Shown: one piece after another, positions 34,524-43,153 of the stretch
Layout: each line of letters begins with the position of its first letter
Numbering within the stretch: position 1 is the first letter of the stretch
Assembly (NCBI RefSeq): GCF_907163085.1
Contig: NZ_CAJQTX010000001.1
Span: forward strand, 1 to 64,000
DNA: 64,000 nucleotides
Direction: 5' to 3'
Source: Candidatus Accumulibacter sp. ACC003
Lineage (GTDB): Bacteria; Pseudomonadota; Gammaproteobacteria; Burkholderiales; Rhodocyclaceae
Notes under the pieces: model-generated
The model's database searches: none
The model's input: only the letters and a program-made list of their open reading frames with translations
Told to the model about the DNA's origin: nothing
Program-made: the position numbers and the translations under genes

Positions 34524-37500
34524 TTGGCGATCAAGAAGCTGCAGCTGCAGCGCTACGTGCGGGTGGCCAGCCCGGCGCAGGGGACGCGGCTGGCGAGTGG
34601 CAACCTCGATCTCTTCCTCTCCGGCGTGCTGACTCTGATCGGGCAGGTACCGTTCTTTTTTGGCAGTCCGTTCTTCTCGGCCTTCAAGCGGGTGGTGCTG
34701 GAAATCGCCCGCAATCGCACCAATGCCCATCTGGTGCCGGGAATCGAAGCGATGCTTCCCGATTCACCGATGGCCCGTCTGTTACGCGACGCACCGGTGC
34801 GCGCCGGCATCGAAATGGCGGTGATCGCCGGCGACAGCGAAGGCGGCAATCTGCTCAAGCGCCTGGGGGTGTTGCTGACCGATTTCCTGCTTTTCGATAA
34901 TGTCGATAACGATCTGGTCGTCGACTCCGCGTCGATGTTCGCTGGTATCGCCCCGCAGGCCGGCGCGCGCGCCCTGTTCGACCGCGGCCCGGACGTTTCG
35001 CATTTCCGCTATTTCGCCAATATTGACACCCGCGCCGCCCTGCGCGACTGGCTGGTGCTCAAGGACTTGCCAGCGCTGGCCACGTTCCAGGCGCTGCCGG
35101 GCACCTTCGGTGAAGCCGAAGCCGCGGCGGCGGCACGCACGGCCGGCGTCTTGCGCGGCAGCCCGGAGCGATTGGCCGAGCTGCCGGTGCTTGTCGTCCT
35201 GCCCGGCGTCATGGGTTCGCACCTGGCGGTGGACGGCAAGGATCGCGTCTGGTTCGATCCGCTCGACATTGCCACCGGTGGCCTGGGCAAGATCGCCTGG
35301 GGCAAGTCCGGCGTCGCAGCCGAGAAGCTCTTCGACATGTTCTACGGCGACCTCTGCAACTACCTGTCGGCCAGCCACCGCGTCGAGCGTTTCGCCTACG
35401 ACTGGCGGCAACCGCTCGACGTGCTGGCCGACCGCTTTGGCGAATTCATCGAGCGCCTGCTGCAAGAAACCAGGCAGCCGATTCGGCTGCTCGCGCACAG
35501 CATGGGCGGCCTGGTCGTTCGCGCCAGCATCCACAAGCATCAGGAGGTAATCAACGAGCTGATGGCGCGCGACGGCGCCCGGCTGGTGATGCTCGGGACG
35601 CCCAATCAGGGCGCCTACTCGATGGTCGAAAACCTGCTCGGCAAGGGCGATACGCTGCGTTCGCTGGTCCGTCTCGACGTCACCCATGACATGCGCGAAG
35701 TGCTGCAGATCGTCGCGGGTTTTCGCGGCGCGCTGCAGTTGCTGCCCAAACCCGGTTTCGTCGATACCTTCCAGGGGCAGGACGATGGTGGCCTCGCCGG
35801 CCAGCGTTTCGAGCTGGCCGCGACCTGGCAAGCGTATCAGGCCAAGGTCTTCGACTTCTGGTTCGGCAACGGCAAGTCGGCGACTCCCGACCAGCAGCAA
35901 CTCGACGCGGCGAGCTGGCTGTGGCAACAGGATGGCCCGGCGACGCCGGCACTGCCCGCGGCCTACAAGGACAAGACGACCTACGTCTATGGCGTGGCGC
36001 GCAATACCCCCTGCGGTATTCGCGAAGAAAACGGGCGGCTGAAAATGGTCGGTACGACGCTCGGTGACGGTACCGTCACCTGGGCCTCCGGACGCATCGA
36101 CAACGTCGGCAATTACTACTACCTGCCGGCCAGGCATGGCGACATGCCGTCGACCCGCGAGTATTTCCCGGCGCTTGGCGAACTGCTGCAGAGCGGTGCG
36201 ACGAGTGGGCTGCTGCGCAGCCCGCCGGCGCTACGTGACGGCGCGCAGCCACAGCCGGTGCCGGTGGTCTACGACGCCGGGCCGCCGACGCTGGATGGCG
36301 GCGAGGCGGTCGCCCGCGGCCTGCTCGGCGGTTCGCCGCGCAGTCGTATCGAGGCGCGGCCGCGACGCCGGCTGCAGGTGGCAGTGCGGGCGATGGACCT
36401 GCGCTTCCTGACGCAGCCGGTGCTGCTGGGTCATTACGAGCAGGATCCGATCGCCGGTGCCGAGGCCTTGATCGATCTTGAGCTGCTCGCTGGCGACCTT
36501 GGCCAGCGCTACGACCTCGGTCTCTACGCCGGGCCGCGCGGCACCGCGACGGTGGTCTTGCGCGTCCCCAACGAGCACGAACGTCGGCGCGGCAGCCTGA
36601 GCGGCGCCATCGTCACCGGTCTGGGCGCTTACGACGGCAACCTGAGCGTCGCCGATCTCACCGAGGCCGTGCGCACCGGCGTCCTGCGCTACCTGCTGCA
36701 GGTTATCGACGTGCTCGGCAAGGAAGATCGCGAACTGCCGCTGGCGACGCTGCTGCTTGGCTACAACTCGTCGGCCAACCTGTCGGTCGCGGCTTCGGTG
36801 GAGGCCTTGCTGTGTGGCGTGATGGAGGCCAATGCGCGCTTCCACGAGACGACGCGGCTGAATATTCGAGTCGGCCGACTCGAGATCGTCGAGTTGTATC
36901 AGGATACGGCGATAGCCGCGCTGTACGCGCTGCTGCGGATGCCCGAGCGGCTCGCCGAACTGACGCGTCGCTACGGCGTGACGCTGCTCTGCCGACCGCA
37001 ACTCGAGGAGGGCGAAGGGTGGCGCCGGCGCCTGTTCGACAGTGGCAAGCCGAGTTACTGGCCGCGTCTGATCGTCACCGACGCCGACCGGCAGGACGGC
37101 GACAGCGCTGGCGAGCGGCAGCCGGCGGTCCGCTGCCAGGACGGCGATGGCGCTGACCCCGGCCAGCCGGTCGCGCGGCGGCCACGCACGGCGATTGCCG
37201 AACGCCTGCGCTTCCTGTACGTCGGTCAGCGTGCGCGTGCCGAGTCGGTGGTCCAGCAACGGCAGCCGGGGCTGGTCGAGATGCTGGTGCGCCAGCAAAC
37301 CCAGTCGGCGGTGTGGCAGGAGGACTTCGGCCGTGTCCTGTTCCAGCTGCTGGTTCCGCACGACTTCAAGGACGCCGCCCGACAGCTCGAAAACATCGTC
37401 CTGGTGGTCGACGATTACACCGCCAACCTGCCGTGGGAACTGATGTTCGCCGACGATCGGCGCAGCAGTGGTAAAAAACTGCCATTGGCCGTGCGCACGC

Positions 37501-39512
37501 CGGTGGTCCGCCAGCTCGCGGCGACGCGATTTCGTCGGCAGGTGCGCCAGGGACTTGAGCGCAAGGCCTTCGTCGTTGGTAACCCGTCGGTCGAGGGTTT
37601 CGCCGCCGCATTCCGCGACCCGCAGCAACCCGCTGCCGGCGACCCGCCGCCGCTGGCCGGTGCCGAGAGCGAAGCCTACGCGGTGGCCGGCGTCCTGCAG
37701 GGCCTCGGCTACAAGGTGGTCGAGGCGATCGGTAGCGACTGGCGCGCTGGCGACGTATTGACCCGGCTCTACCAACAGCCGTATCGCGTGGTCCATATTT
37801 CGGCGCACGGCATTTTCGACCAGTTGCACGTCGATGGCCGGCGCCGTACCGGCGTCGTGTTGTCGGATGGCCTGTTGATCACCGCCGCCGAGATCGAGGC
37901 CATGGAAACGGTTCCCGAACTCGTTTTCCTGAGCTGTTGCCACCTCGGCAAGGTTGATAGCGGCGCGGCTGGCGCGGGCAACGGCGAGCGTACCGTGCGT
38001 GACGGCAACCGCCTGGCGGCGAGCATCGCGCGTGAGTTGATCAACATCGGCGTGCGCTGCGTGGTTGTCGCCGGTTGGGCGGTAGACGACCAGGGCGCGA
38101 TGATTTTCGGCAAGGCGTTCTACCAGCACCTCCTGCACGAAGGGCTGTCCTTTGGCCTGGCGGTCTTCGAGGCCAGGAGGGCGGTGTGGGAAGCGCGTCC
38201 GGACGATATCACCTGGGGCGCCTATCAGGCCTACGGCGAACCCGGCTGGCTGGCTGAACCGTCCCTGCCTGGCAAGCGCCGCGAGCAGGACGCTTATGTC
38301 TCGCCAGACGAGTTGCTCGACGAATTGGCGAGTCGCCGCGCCGGCCTGGCGCGCCGCACAACGCGGCTGACGCGGCGCGAGATAGACGCCCAGCGGGCGA
38401 GCGTCGAGCGTTTGCTGAACGAGCGTTGCCCGGCGGCCTGGCGGCCGCTGCCGGCCGTGCAGGCGGCACTGGCGATGTTGTGGGCCGACCTCGGCGACTT
38501 CGAACAGGCGCACGCCGCGTACATTGCTGCGCTGCAGGCTGAGGATCGTGGCGGCCAGGTGCCGATCCGGGCGATCGAGCAATTGGCCAACCTGGAAGCG
38601 CGGATGGGTGAAGAGTCCGGCCGGGAAGGACTCATCAAGAGCGCGCTGGAACGTTTGGCCGCTCTCGACGACATCCTCGCGGCGTCTGATCCGGCGGCAG
38701 CTGCAGTGGCTGCGGAGGCGCCGATCAACGCCGAGCGTTGCGCCTTGCGCGGCAGCGCGGCCAAGCGCAAGGCCAGCGTCTTCGCCCGCGAAGTTCTCAA
38801 AGCAAAAAAGACCCGCCCCGAAATCGACGCGGCGGCGGCGAAGGTGGTCGACGCCCTGCAACAAAGCGCGGCCTTTTATGGTCAGGGCGAAGGGCGGCCG
38901 GGGGCGCCCGATTTCCGGCCGTACAACGCTTTGAACCGCCTGGCTTTGACGGCGCTGTGCTTGCCGCCGGACGCCGATCGGCAGGCCGCCGTCGATCTGG
39001 CGCGCAAGGCCGGGCAAGCGGCCAGCGAGGCTTTTCGGCGCAGCGCCAGCGTCTGGGACGGCGTCATGAAGGCCGAGGCACTGCTCGTCGAGCGCCTGCT
39101 CGACGGCGAACTGAGGGACGCTGGCGACGCCGGTCAGCGGGCGCTCGACGACGTCGCGTGCGCCTACCGCGAGACCTTGGCGACGCTCGTCGTCAAGCCG
39201 AAGGACCTGGATTCGGTGGTCGCCCAGATCTGCCTGTTGTCCAGGTTCTGCGACGCCCGGCAGCTCGCCACCGGCGAACCCGGGTGGCAACTGGCGGCCG
39301 ATCGGCTGATCGATCTGGCCGGGCAGATCGGCCCCGGCTTGTGCCAGCGCAACGATCGGCCAGCCGCCGCCGATGCCGCCGATGCCGCCGATGCCGCCGA
39401 GGTCGCCGAGGCCACCGAGGCCACCGAGGCCACCGAGGCCACCGAGGCCACCGACGAGTCGCCGGCAGGCGCTGCGGCGGGCACGCGTCAACGCGGCGCA
39501 CGCAAGCGCTAG
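34524..39512 (+). CDS. Alpha/beta-hydrolase (PGAP1/LCAT-like lipase)-CHAT protease fusion, 5'-truncated
   Basis: About 1662 residues from TTG 34524, but coding sequence clearly begins earlier (EQRAQLRRLAGALAIKK from about 34488), so the true start is probably 32780. An LCAT/PGAP1-like hydrolase comes first: oxyanion segment VLPGVMGSHL (about 231), nucleophile S326 in AHSMGG, then GTPNQGAYS. A middle region of about 450 residues is unassigned. The CHAT caspase-like domain has His1095 in HISAHGIFD and Cys1139 in FLSCCHLGK (SCC instead of the usual SAC). A helical TPR-like region and an Ala/Asp/Thr/Glu repeat tail end the protein. Two separate hydrolases in one chain, next to a caspase gene, suggest a proteolytically controlled membrane-attacking effector. 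Confidence 0.82.
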   Translation: MAIKKLQLQRYVRVASPAQGTRLASGNLDLFLSGVLTLIGQVPFFFGSPFFSAFKRVVLEIARNRTNAHLVPGIEAMLPDSPMARLLRDAPVRAGIEMAVIAGDSEGGNLLKRLGVLLTDFLLFDNVDNDLVVDSASMFAGIAPQAGARALFDRGPDVSHFRYFANIDTRAALRDWLVLKDLPALATFQALPGTFGEAEAAAAARTAGVLRGSPERLAELPVLVVLPGVMGSHLAVDGKDRVWFDPLDIATGGLGKIAWGKSGVAAEKLFDMFYGDLCNYLSASHRVERFAYDWRQPLDVLADRFGEFIERLLQETRQPIRLLAHSMGGLVVRASIHKHQEVINELMARDGARLVMLGTPNQGAYSMVENLLGKGDTLRSLVRLDVTHDMREVLQIVAGFRGALQLLPKPGFVDTFQGQDDGGLAGQRFELAATWQAYQAKVFDFWFGNGKSATPDQQQLDAASWLWQQDGPATPALPAAYKDKTTYVYGVARNTPCGIREENGRLKMVGTTLGDGTVTWASGRIDNVGNYYYLPARHGDMPSTREYFPALGELLQSGATSGLLRSPPALRDGAQPQPVPVVYDAGPPTLDGGEAVARGLLGGSPRSRIEARPRRRLQVAVRAMDLRFLTQPVLLGHYEQDPIAGAEALIDLELLAGDLGQRYDLGLYAGPRGTATVVLRVPNEHERRRGSLSGAIVTGLGAYDGNLSVADLTEAVRTGVLRYLLQVIDVLGKEDRELPLATLLLGYNSSANLSVAASVEALLCGVMEANARFHETTRLNIRVGRLEIVELYQDTAIAALYALLRMPERLAELTRRYGVTLLCRPQLEEGEGWRRRLFDSGKPSYWPRLIVTDADRQDGDSAGERQPAVRCQDGDGADPGQPVARRPRTAIAERLRFLYVGQRARAESVVQQRQPGLVEMLVRQQTQSAVWQEDFGRVLFQLLVPHDFKDAARQLENIVLVVDDYTANLPWELMFADDRRSSGKKLPLAVRTPVVRQLAATRFRRQVRQGLERKAFVVGNPSVEGFAAAFRDPQQPAAGDPPPLAGAESEAYAVAGVLQGLGYKVVEAIGSDWRAGDVLTRLYQQPYRVVHISAHGIFDQLHVDGRRRTGVVLSDGLLITAAEIEAMETVPELVFLSCCHLGKVDSGAAGAGNGERTVRDGNRLAASIARELINIGVRCVVVAGWAVDDQGAMIFGKAFYQHLLHEGLSFGLAVFEARRAVWEARPDDITWGAYQAYGEPGWLAEPSLPGKRREQDAYVSPDELLDELASRRAGLARRTTRLTRREIDAQRASVERLLNERCPAAWRPLPAVQAALAMLWADLGDFEQAHAAYIAALQAEDRGGQVPIRAIEQLANLEARMGEESGREGLIKSALERLAALDDILAASDPAAAAVAAEAPINAERCALRGSAAKRKASVFAREVLKAKKTRPEIDAAAAKVVDALQQSAAFYGQGEGRPGAPDFRPYNALNRLALTALCLPPDADRQAAVDLARKAGQAASEAFRRSASVWDGVMKAEALLVERLLDGELRDAGDAGQRALDDVACAYRETLATLVVKPKDLDSVVAQICLLSRFCDARQLATGEPGWQLAADRLIDLAGQIGPGLCQRNDRPAAADAADAADAAEVAEATEATEATEATEATDESPAGAAAGTRQRGARKR
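39366..39454 (+). repeat. In-frame simple repeat encoding Ala/Asp/Glu/Thr tail
   Basis: Nine-base units of the GCCGATGCC and GCCACCGAG type repeat in tandem near the 3' end of the lipase/CHAT gene, encoding ADAADAA then EATEATEAT. It is likely prone to slippage and to length variation between strains. Confidence 0.75.
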
Positions 39513-39641
39513 CGCACCGGGATCGGCGATCATGCGGCGCGCCGGCCGTTGGCGGGACCTGAGCAGAACGGCCGACAAGGCCAGCCAGACGCCGACGCGC
39601 CGCCGCCTTGCCGATGACCCACTTTGCCGCTGGAGCACTGC

Positions 39642-41612
39642 ATGAAACCACACGCCTTCGTCGCCATGCCCTTTGGCCGCAAGCCGGGACACGATGGTCA
39701 GCCGATCGACTTCAATCGGGTCTACGCCGAATACATCCGGCCGGCGCTGGAACTGGCCGGCCTGGAGGTCTTCCGGGCCGACCACGAACAGCGCGCGGGC
39801 GACATCCGTGCCGACCTGTTCCAGGAGCTGCTGATCGCCGACCTGGTGGTCGCCGACCTGACGCTGGACAACGCCAACGTCTGGTACGAGCTCGGTGTCC
39901 GGCACGCGCTGCGGGCACGCGGCGTGGTGCTGGTGCAAGGGCCGCGGCGCGATCAACCCTTCGATCTGCATACCGACCGCAAGCTGCGCTACGCGCTACG
40001 CGACGGCGCGCCGGACCCGCTGACTCTGGAGGCCGAACGCGCGGCCTTGACGGCGATGGTTCGCGCGACCATGGCCAGCTCGACCCGGCGCCAGGTCAGC
40101 CCGGTTTTTCAGATGATTCCCGGCTTGCTGCAGCCGCCATGGCGGCAGTTGTTGCTGGCCGAGCACAACGAGTTTTCCGAAGCCTACGGCAGCTGGTCGC
40201 GGCGCCTCGAGATCGCGCGCCAGAAGGACCGCCCGGGCGATATCCTGGTCCTCGCCGACGAAACGCCAATGCGCGCCTTGCACCTGGAAGGCAAGCGCGC
40301 CGCCGGCAACGCGCTGCTCAAGCTCAAGCAGTACGCGCTGGCGCTCGAGCAGTTCGAGACGGCGCTTGGCATCGACGCCGACGACCAGAGCTGCCGCGAA
40401 AAGAAGGCCGTTTGCCTGGGCCGTCTGGGGCGTTATGAAGAGGCCCGGGTATGGGTCAGACAGCTTACCGACGATTACCCACGCGACCCCGAGTGCTGGG
40501 CGCTGGCCGGCGCCGTCGCGAAGGCAAACTGGAGCGCGCGGTGGCGACAGTCGGGTTTGACGCCGGCACAGATGCACGCCGCCGCGTGTCACGAGAACGC
40601 CGCGCTTGGCGCGGCGATCGAGCCCTACCACGGCGCCTTTGTCAGCGATCCGGCGCACCATGGTGCGGGCATCAATGCGCTGACCCTGCAGCTGTTGCGC
40701 CGGCACTGCGCCGGCACCAGCAGCCAAACGGTAATCGACGCGCTGCGCGGCGGCGTGTTGTGGGCCAGCCTGGCCGCGCAGGAGCGCGATAGCCAGGACT
40801 ACGCGGCACGCGCCAGCTACGCCGAGTGCTGCCTGCTGGGCAATTCGCTCGACAGTGTTCGCCAGGCTTACGGCGACATGGTCGCCGCCGCCAACCGGGA
40901 CTGGTTCGCTCTTGATTCGTCGCGGGAGACGCTGACGCTGCTGCGCGACGTCGATTTTCGCCCCGTCGAGACGGCCGCCGCGCTGGCCATCGTCGAGCGC
41001 GAGATGGCGCGCAGCAGTCGGCCTTTCGAGCCGCGGCTGGTGCTTCTTTTCAGCGGCCACATGATCGACGCAGCGGGCCGCGCCGAGCCGCGTTTCCCGG
41101 TCGATCGGGAAGCGCTGGCGGCCGAGAAAATAGCCCAGACGCTTGACCAGCTGGCCGTTGGCCCCGACGATCTGGCGCTGTCGCAGGCAGCCAGCGGCGG
41201 CGACCTGCTGTTCCTTGAAGCGTGTCGGGCGCGCGGCGTGCGCCTGCAACCGATGCTGCCTTTCGAGGAACCCGAGTTCATCGAGCGCTCGGTCTTGCCC
41301 GCCAGCAACGGCGAGCACTGGCGGCAGCGTTACTTCAGCCTGACCAACGACCTCGATGAGGGACCACGGATCATGCCCGCCGAACTCGGTACGCTGCCAC
41401 GCGACGTGGCCGGTGCCGACCTCAACGCCTTCGAGCGCTGCAACCTGTGGTTGCTGTACACCGCGCTGGCCTGCGGCATCGACAAGCTACGCTTCGTCTG
41501 CCTGTGGAATGGCGGTGGCGGCGACGGCCGGGGTGGAACGGCGCACATGTATCAGGAGGTCAGGCGGCGGACCGGGCGGGTGAGCTGGATAGACACGCGG
41601 ACGCTGTGGTGA
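39642..41612 (+). CDS. TIR/nucleoside-deoxyribosyltransferase-like and SLOG-like signalling protein with TPR-like middle
   Basis: 656 residues from ATG 39642 (GGAG 6 bp upstream). Residues 1-110 match the family starting with FVAMPFG, then VYAEYIRPALELAGLEVFRAD and LLIADLVVADLT, with E83 in NANVWYELGVRHAL. This Rossmann-like TIR/deoxyribosyltransferase-related module often cleaves or binds NAD-type nucleotides. A helical region with TPR-like repeats (KQYALALEQFETALGI) resembles the DUF4071 TRAFs-binding type. The C-terminal 190 residues (LVLLFSGHMIDAAGR, QAASGGDLLFLEACRARG, MLPFEEPEFIERSV) look like a SLOG-family nucleotide-binding sensor. It follows the lipase/CHAT gene by 129 bp. The combination fits a sensor-effector of a conflict system. 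Confidence 0.75.
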   Translation: MKPHAFVAMPFGRKPGHDGQPIDFNRVYAEYIRPALELAGLEVFRADHEQRAGDIRADLFQELLIADLVVADLTLDNANVWYELGVRHALRARGVVLVQGPRRDQPFDLHTDRKLRYALRDGAPDPLTLEAERAALTAMVRATMASSTRRQVSPVFQMIPGLLQPPWRQLLLAEHNEFSEAYGSWSRRLEIARQKDRPGDILVLADETPMRALHLEGKRAAGNALLKLKQYALALEQFETALGIDADDQSCREKKAVCLGRLGRYEEARVWVRQLTDDYPRDPECWALAGAVAKANWSARWRQSGLTPAQMHAAACHENAALGAAIEPYHGAFVSDPAHHGAGINALTLQLLRRHCAGTSSQTVIDALRGGVLWASLAAQERDSQDYAARASYAECCLLGNSLDSVRQAYGDMVAAANRDWFALDSSRETLTLLRDVDFRPVETAAALAIVEREMARSSRPFEPRLVLLFSGHMIDAAGRAEPRFPVDREALAAEKIAQTLDQLAVGPDDLALSQAASGGDLLFLEACRARGVRLQPMLPFEEPEFIERSVLPASNGEHWRQRYFSLTNDLDEGPRIMPAELGTLPRDVAGADLNAFERCNLWLLYTALACGIDKLRFVCLWNGGGGDGRGGTAHMYQEVRRRTGRVSWIDTRTLW

Positions 41613-41654
41613 CCCTCGGGCCAGGCGCGGCAGCGCTCGACCGCGCGCTGACGA

Positions 41655-42611
41655 TCAGTCGCAGCGCTTCGGCTGCGGAACGCCGGTCTGCGCCTGCGGA
41701 TGGTAGCCAGCGCCATCGCCCAGTGCCTGCAGTGCGGCCGGTGCCGCAGCCGCCTGCATGGCCGCCGGCAGCGCCTTGACCATTTGCGCATACTGCTTGT
41801 CGAGGCACTGCCGATCGAGCGGATCTTGCTGCGAACACGCGGCTATGCCTTGCAGTTCGGTCTGTACCGCCGGGACGCTGCCGAGGTAGTGGCCCCACTT
41901 GAATTCGAGGAAGAAGACGTTGGCGGCACAGCTCGCGGCTTTGGCAAACTGCTGCTGGCAAGTCGTTTCTTCGTCGTCCTGCTCACTTCCCGGGGCGTCG
42001 CACTTGACGTAACCGCAGCTGCCACGGACCCACGCCGACAGCGTCCGCATCGGATCATCCTGCATCGCGCCGATGCTCGCTGGCAGCTGACTGGGCTTGA
42101 TGTCCTGGTCGGCGGGATTCTTCAGCCAGGTATTGTTGTGCTTGACCATCAACGCCCAGAACGCATCCTCATGCAGTTCGGACCAGTCGGCGATCAGGTA
42201 GGCGAAGACCTTCTTTTCCTTCTCCTTGAGGTCGGCGTTCCAGATCGCGGCTGACAGGTGGTGGTGGTCGGTCAGGTAAAAGACGCCACCCGGGCCGCGC
42301 ACCAGGGGCAGCCAACGTTTTTCTGCCTGCAGGTAGCTCTTCAGTTTGCCGGCCCTGGCCTTGGCCGTGATCTTGTCCGCCTTGCACGCGGCCGCGTCCA
42401 TGCCCACGGCCGACTGCGTCGGATGCAGCGCCTTGACGGCAATGACGCAGCCTTTCTTTTTCTTCTCCTTCAGGCTGACCATGCCATCGTCCTGGTCGAC
42501 GACCTCGGTGTGCTTGCCGCATTGCTCGATCTTGCGGTCGTTCCTGGCTTCGGCCGTTCCGATCAAGCCGAGCAGCAGCAATCCGGAAAGCATGATGGTG
42601 ATCGCGCGCAT
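41655..42611 (-). CDS. Secreted ParB-like (ParBc_2-type) putative nuclease protein
   Basis: 318 residues with a Sec signal peptide (MRAITIMLSGLLLLGLIGTAEA). The central part resembles the putative ParB-like nuclease family: VGMDAAACKADKITAKA then LQAEKRWLPLVRGPGGVFYL followed by the TDHHHLSAAIWN histidine cluster. The C-terminal half contains several Cys (CGYVKCD, TCQQQF, SCAANVFF, CSQQDPLDRQCLD), consistent with a disulfide-bonded periplasmic or exported protein. ParB-like folds bind CTP or DNA in the cytosol, but the exported group is uncharacterised. The gene converges with the TIR/SLOG gene (42 bp between stops) and lies 128 bp downstream of the cytochrome b5 gene on the same strand. Function is not established. 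Confidence 0.7.
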   Translation of the reverse strand: MRAITIMLSGLLLLGLIGTAEARNDRKIEQCGKHTEVVDQDDGMVSLKEKKKKGCVIAVKALHPTQSAVGMDAAACKADKITAKARAGKLKSYLQAEKRWLPLVRGPGGVFYLTDHHHLSAAIWNADLKEKEKKVFAYLIADWSELHEDAFWALMVKHNNTWLKNPADQDIKPSQLPASIGAMQDDPMRTLSAWVRGSCGYVKCDAPGSEQDDEETTCQQQFAKAASCAANVFFLEFKWGHYLGSVPAVQTELQGIAACSQQDPLDRQCLDKQYAQMVKALPAAMQAAAAPAALQALGDGAGYHPQAQTGVPQPKRCD

Positions 42612-42739
42612 CTCTTCACTCCTTTATTGAACCAGGATGGTGCAACGGATGGCGAGCGGCCTGGCCGGCCGCCCGGATCGCCTGCAGTATCCGGGCGCCA
42701 GCAGGGCAAGTCAAATGCGTGCGCCGGTCGCGGTGCACG

Positions 42740-43153
42740 TCATGGTCGCCGCAGCGTGGCGATTCGGTATCGCGCCAGCAAGCGATCAGCGCGCACCGAG
42801 TGCGCTTTGCCCTTGCCTTTGCTCCGATACGCTTGCGTCGCCTCGCGGCCGCACCAGGCGACGATGACTTCGAGCTCGCTGGGGTGTTCGGGAAGATAGT
42901 TGCTGAGGTCGTAGACTTCGCCGTCGATCGCCATCCAGCAATCGTCGATTTGCGTGTGCCGGGCGACTTCAGCGAGCGACCGAGCGTTGTCCGGCGTGCC
43001 GACCAGGGCGCCGGGAACGGCGGCATCCAGCAGCGGAGCTGGTGCGGCGGCAGCGGTGGCGTTTTCGGCCGGCAACCACAGTGGGCTGGCGGCGAAGCCG
43101 ATTACGGCGAGCCAGAAAGCGAGCGTCGCGTAGATGAACAGCCGGCGCGTCAT
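42740..43153 (-). CDS. Membrane-anchored cytochrome b5-like haem protein
   Basis: 137 residues. The N-terminal helix (FIYATLAFWLAVIGFAASPLWL) is a membrane anchor or uncleaved signal. The C-terminal domain is cytochrome b5-like: VARHTQIDDCWMAIDGEVYDLSNYLPEHP contains the first axial His in the usual HP, and the second His is in KAHSVRADRLLARY. Start ATG 43153 overlaps the stop of the flavocytochrome reductase (TCAT at 43150-43153 on the plus strand), so the two are co-translated and probably exchange electrons. Topology would put the haem domain outside the cytoplasm. Confidence 0.85.
   Translation of the reverse strand: MTRRLFIYATLAFWLAVIGFAASPLWLPAENATAAAAPAPLLDAAVPGALVGTPDNARSLAEVARHTQIDDCWMAIDGEVYDLSNYLPEHPSELEVIVAWCGREATQAYRSKGKGKAHSVRADRLLARYRIATLRRP

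Noticed and set aside
36231-39971. 1246-codon antisense frame opposite the lipase/CHAT gene
   Set aside because: Length is impressive but the composition is typical of GC shadow frames, and the plus strand encodes lipase and CHAT motifs.
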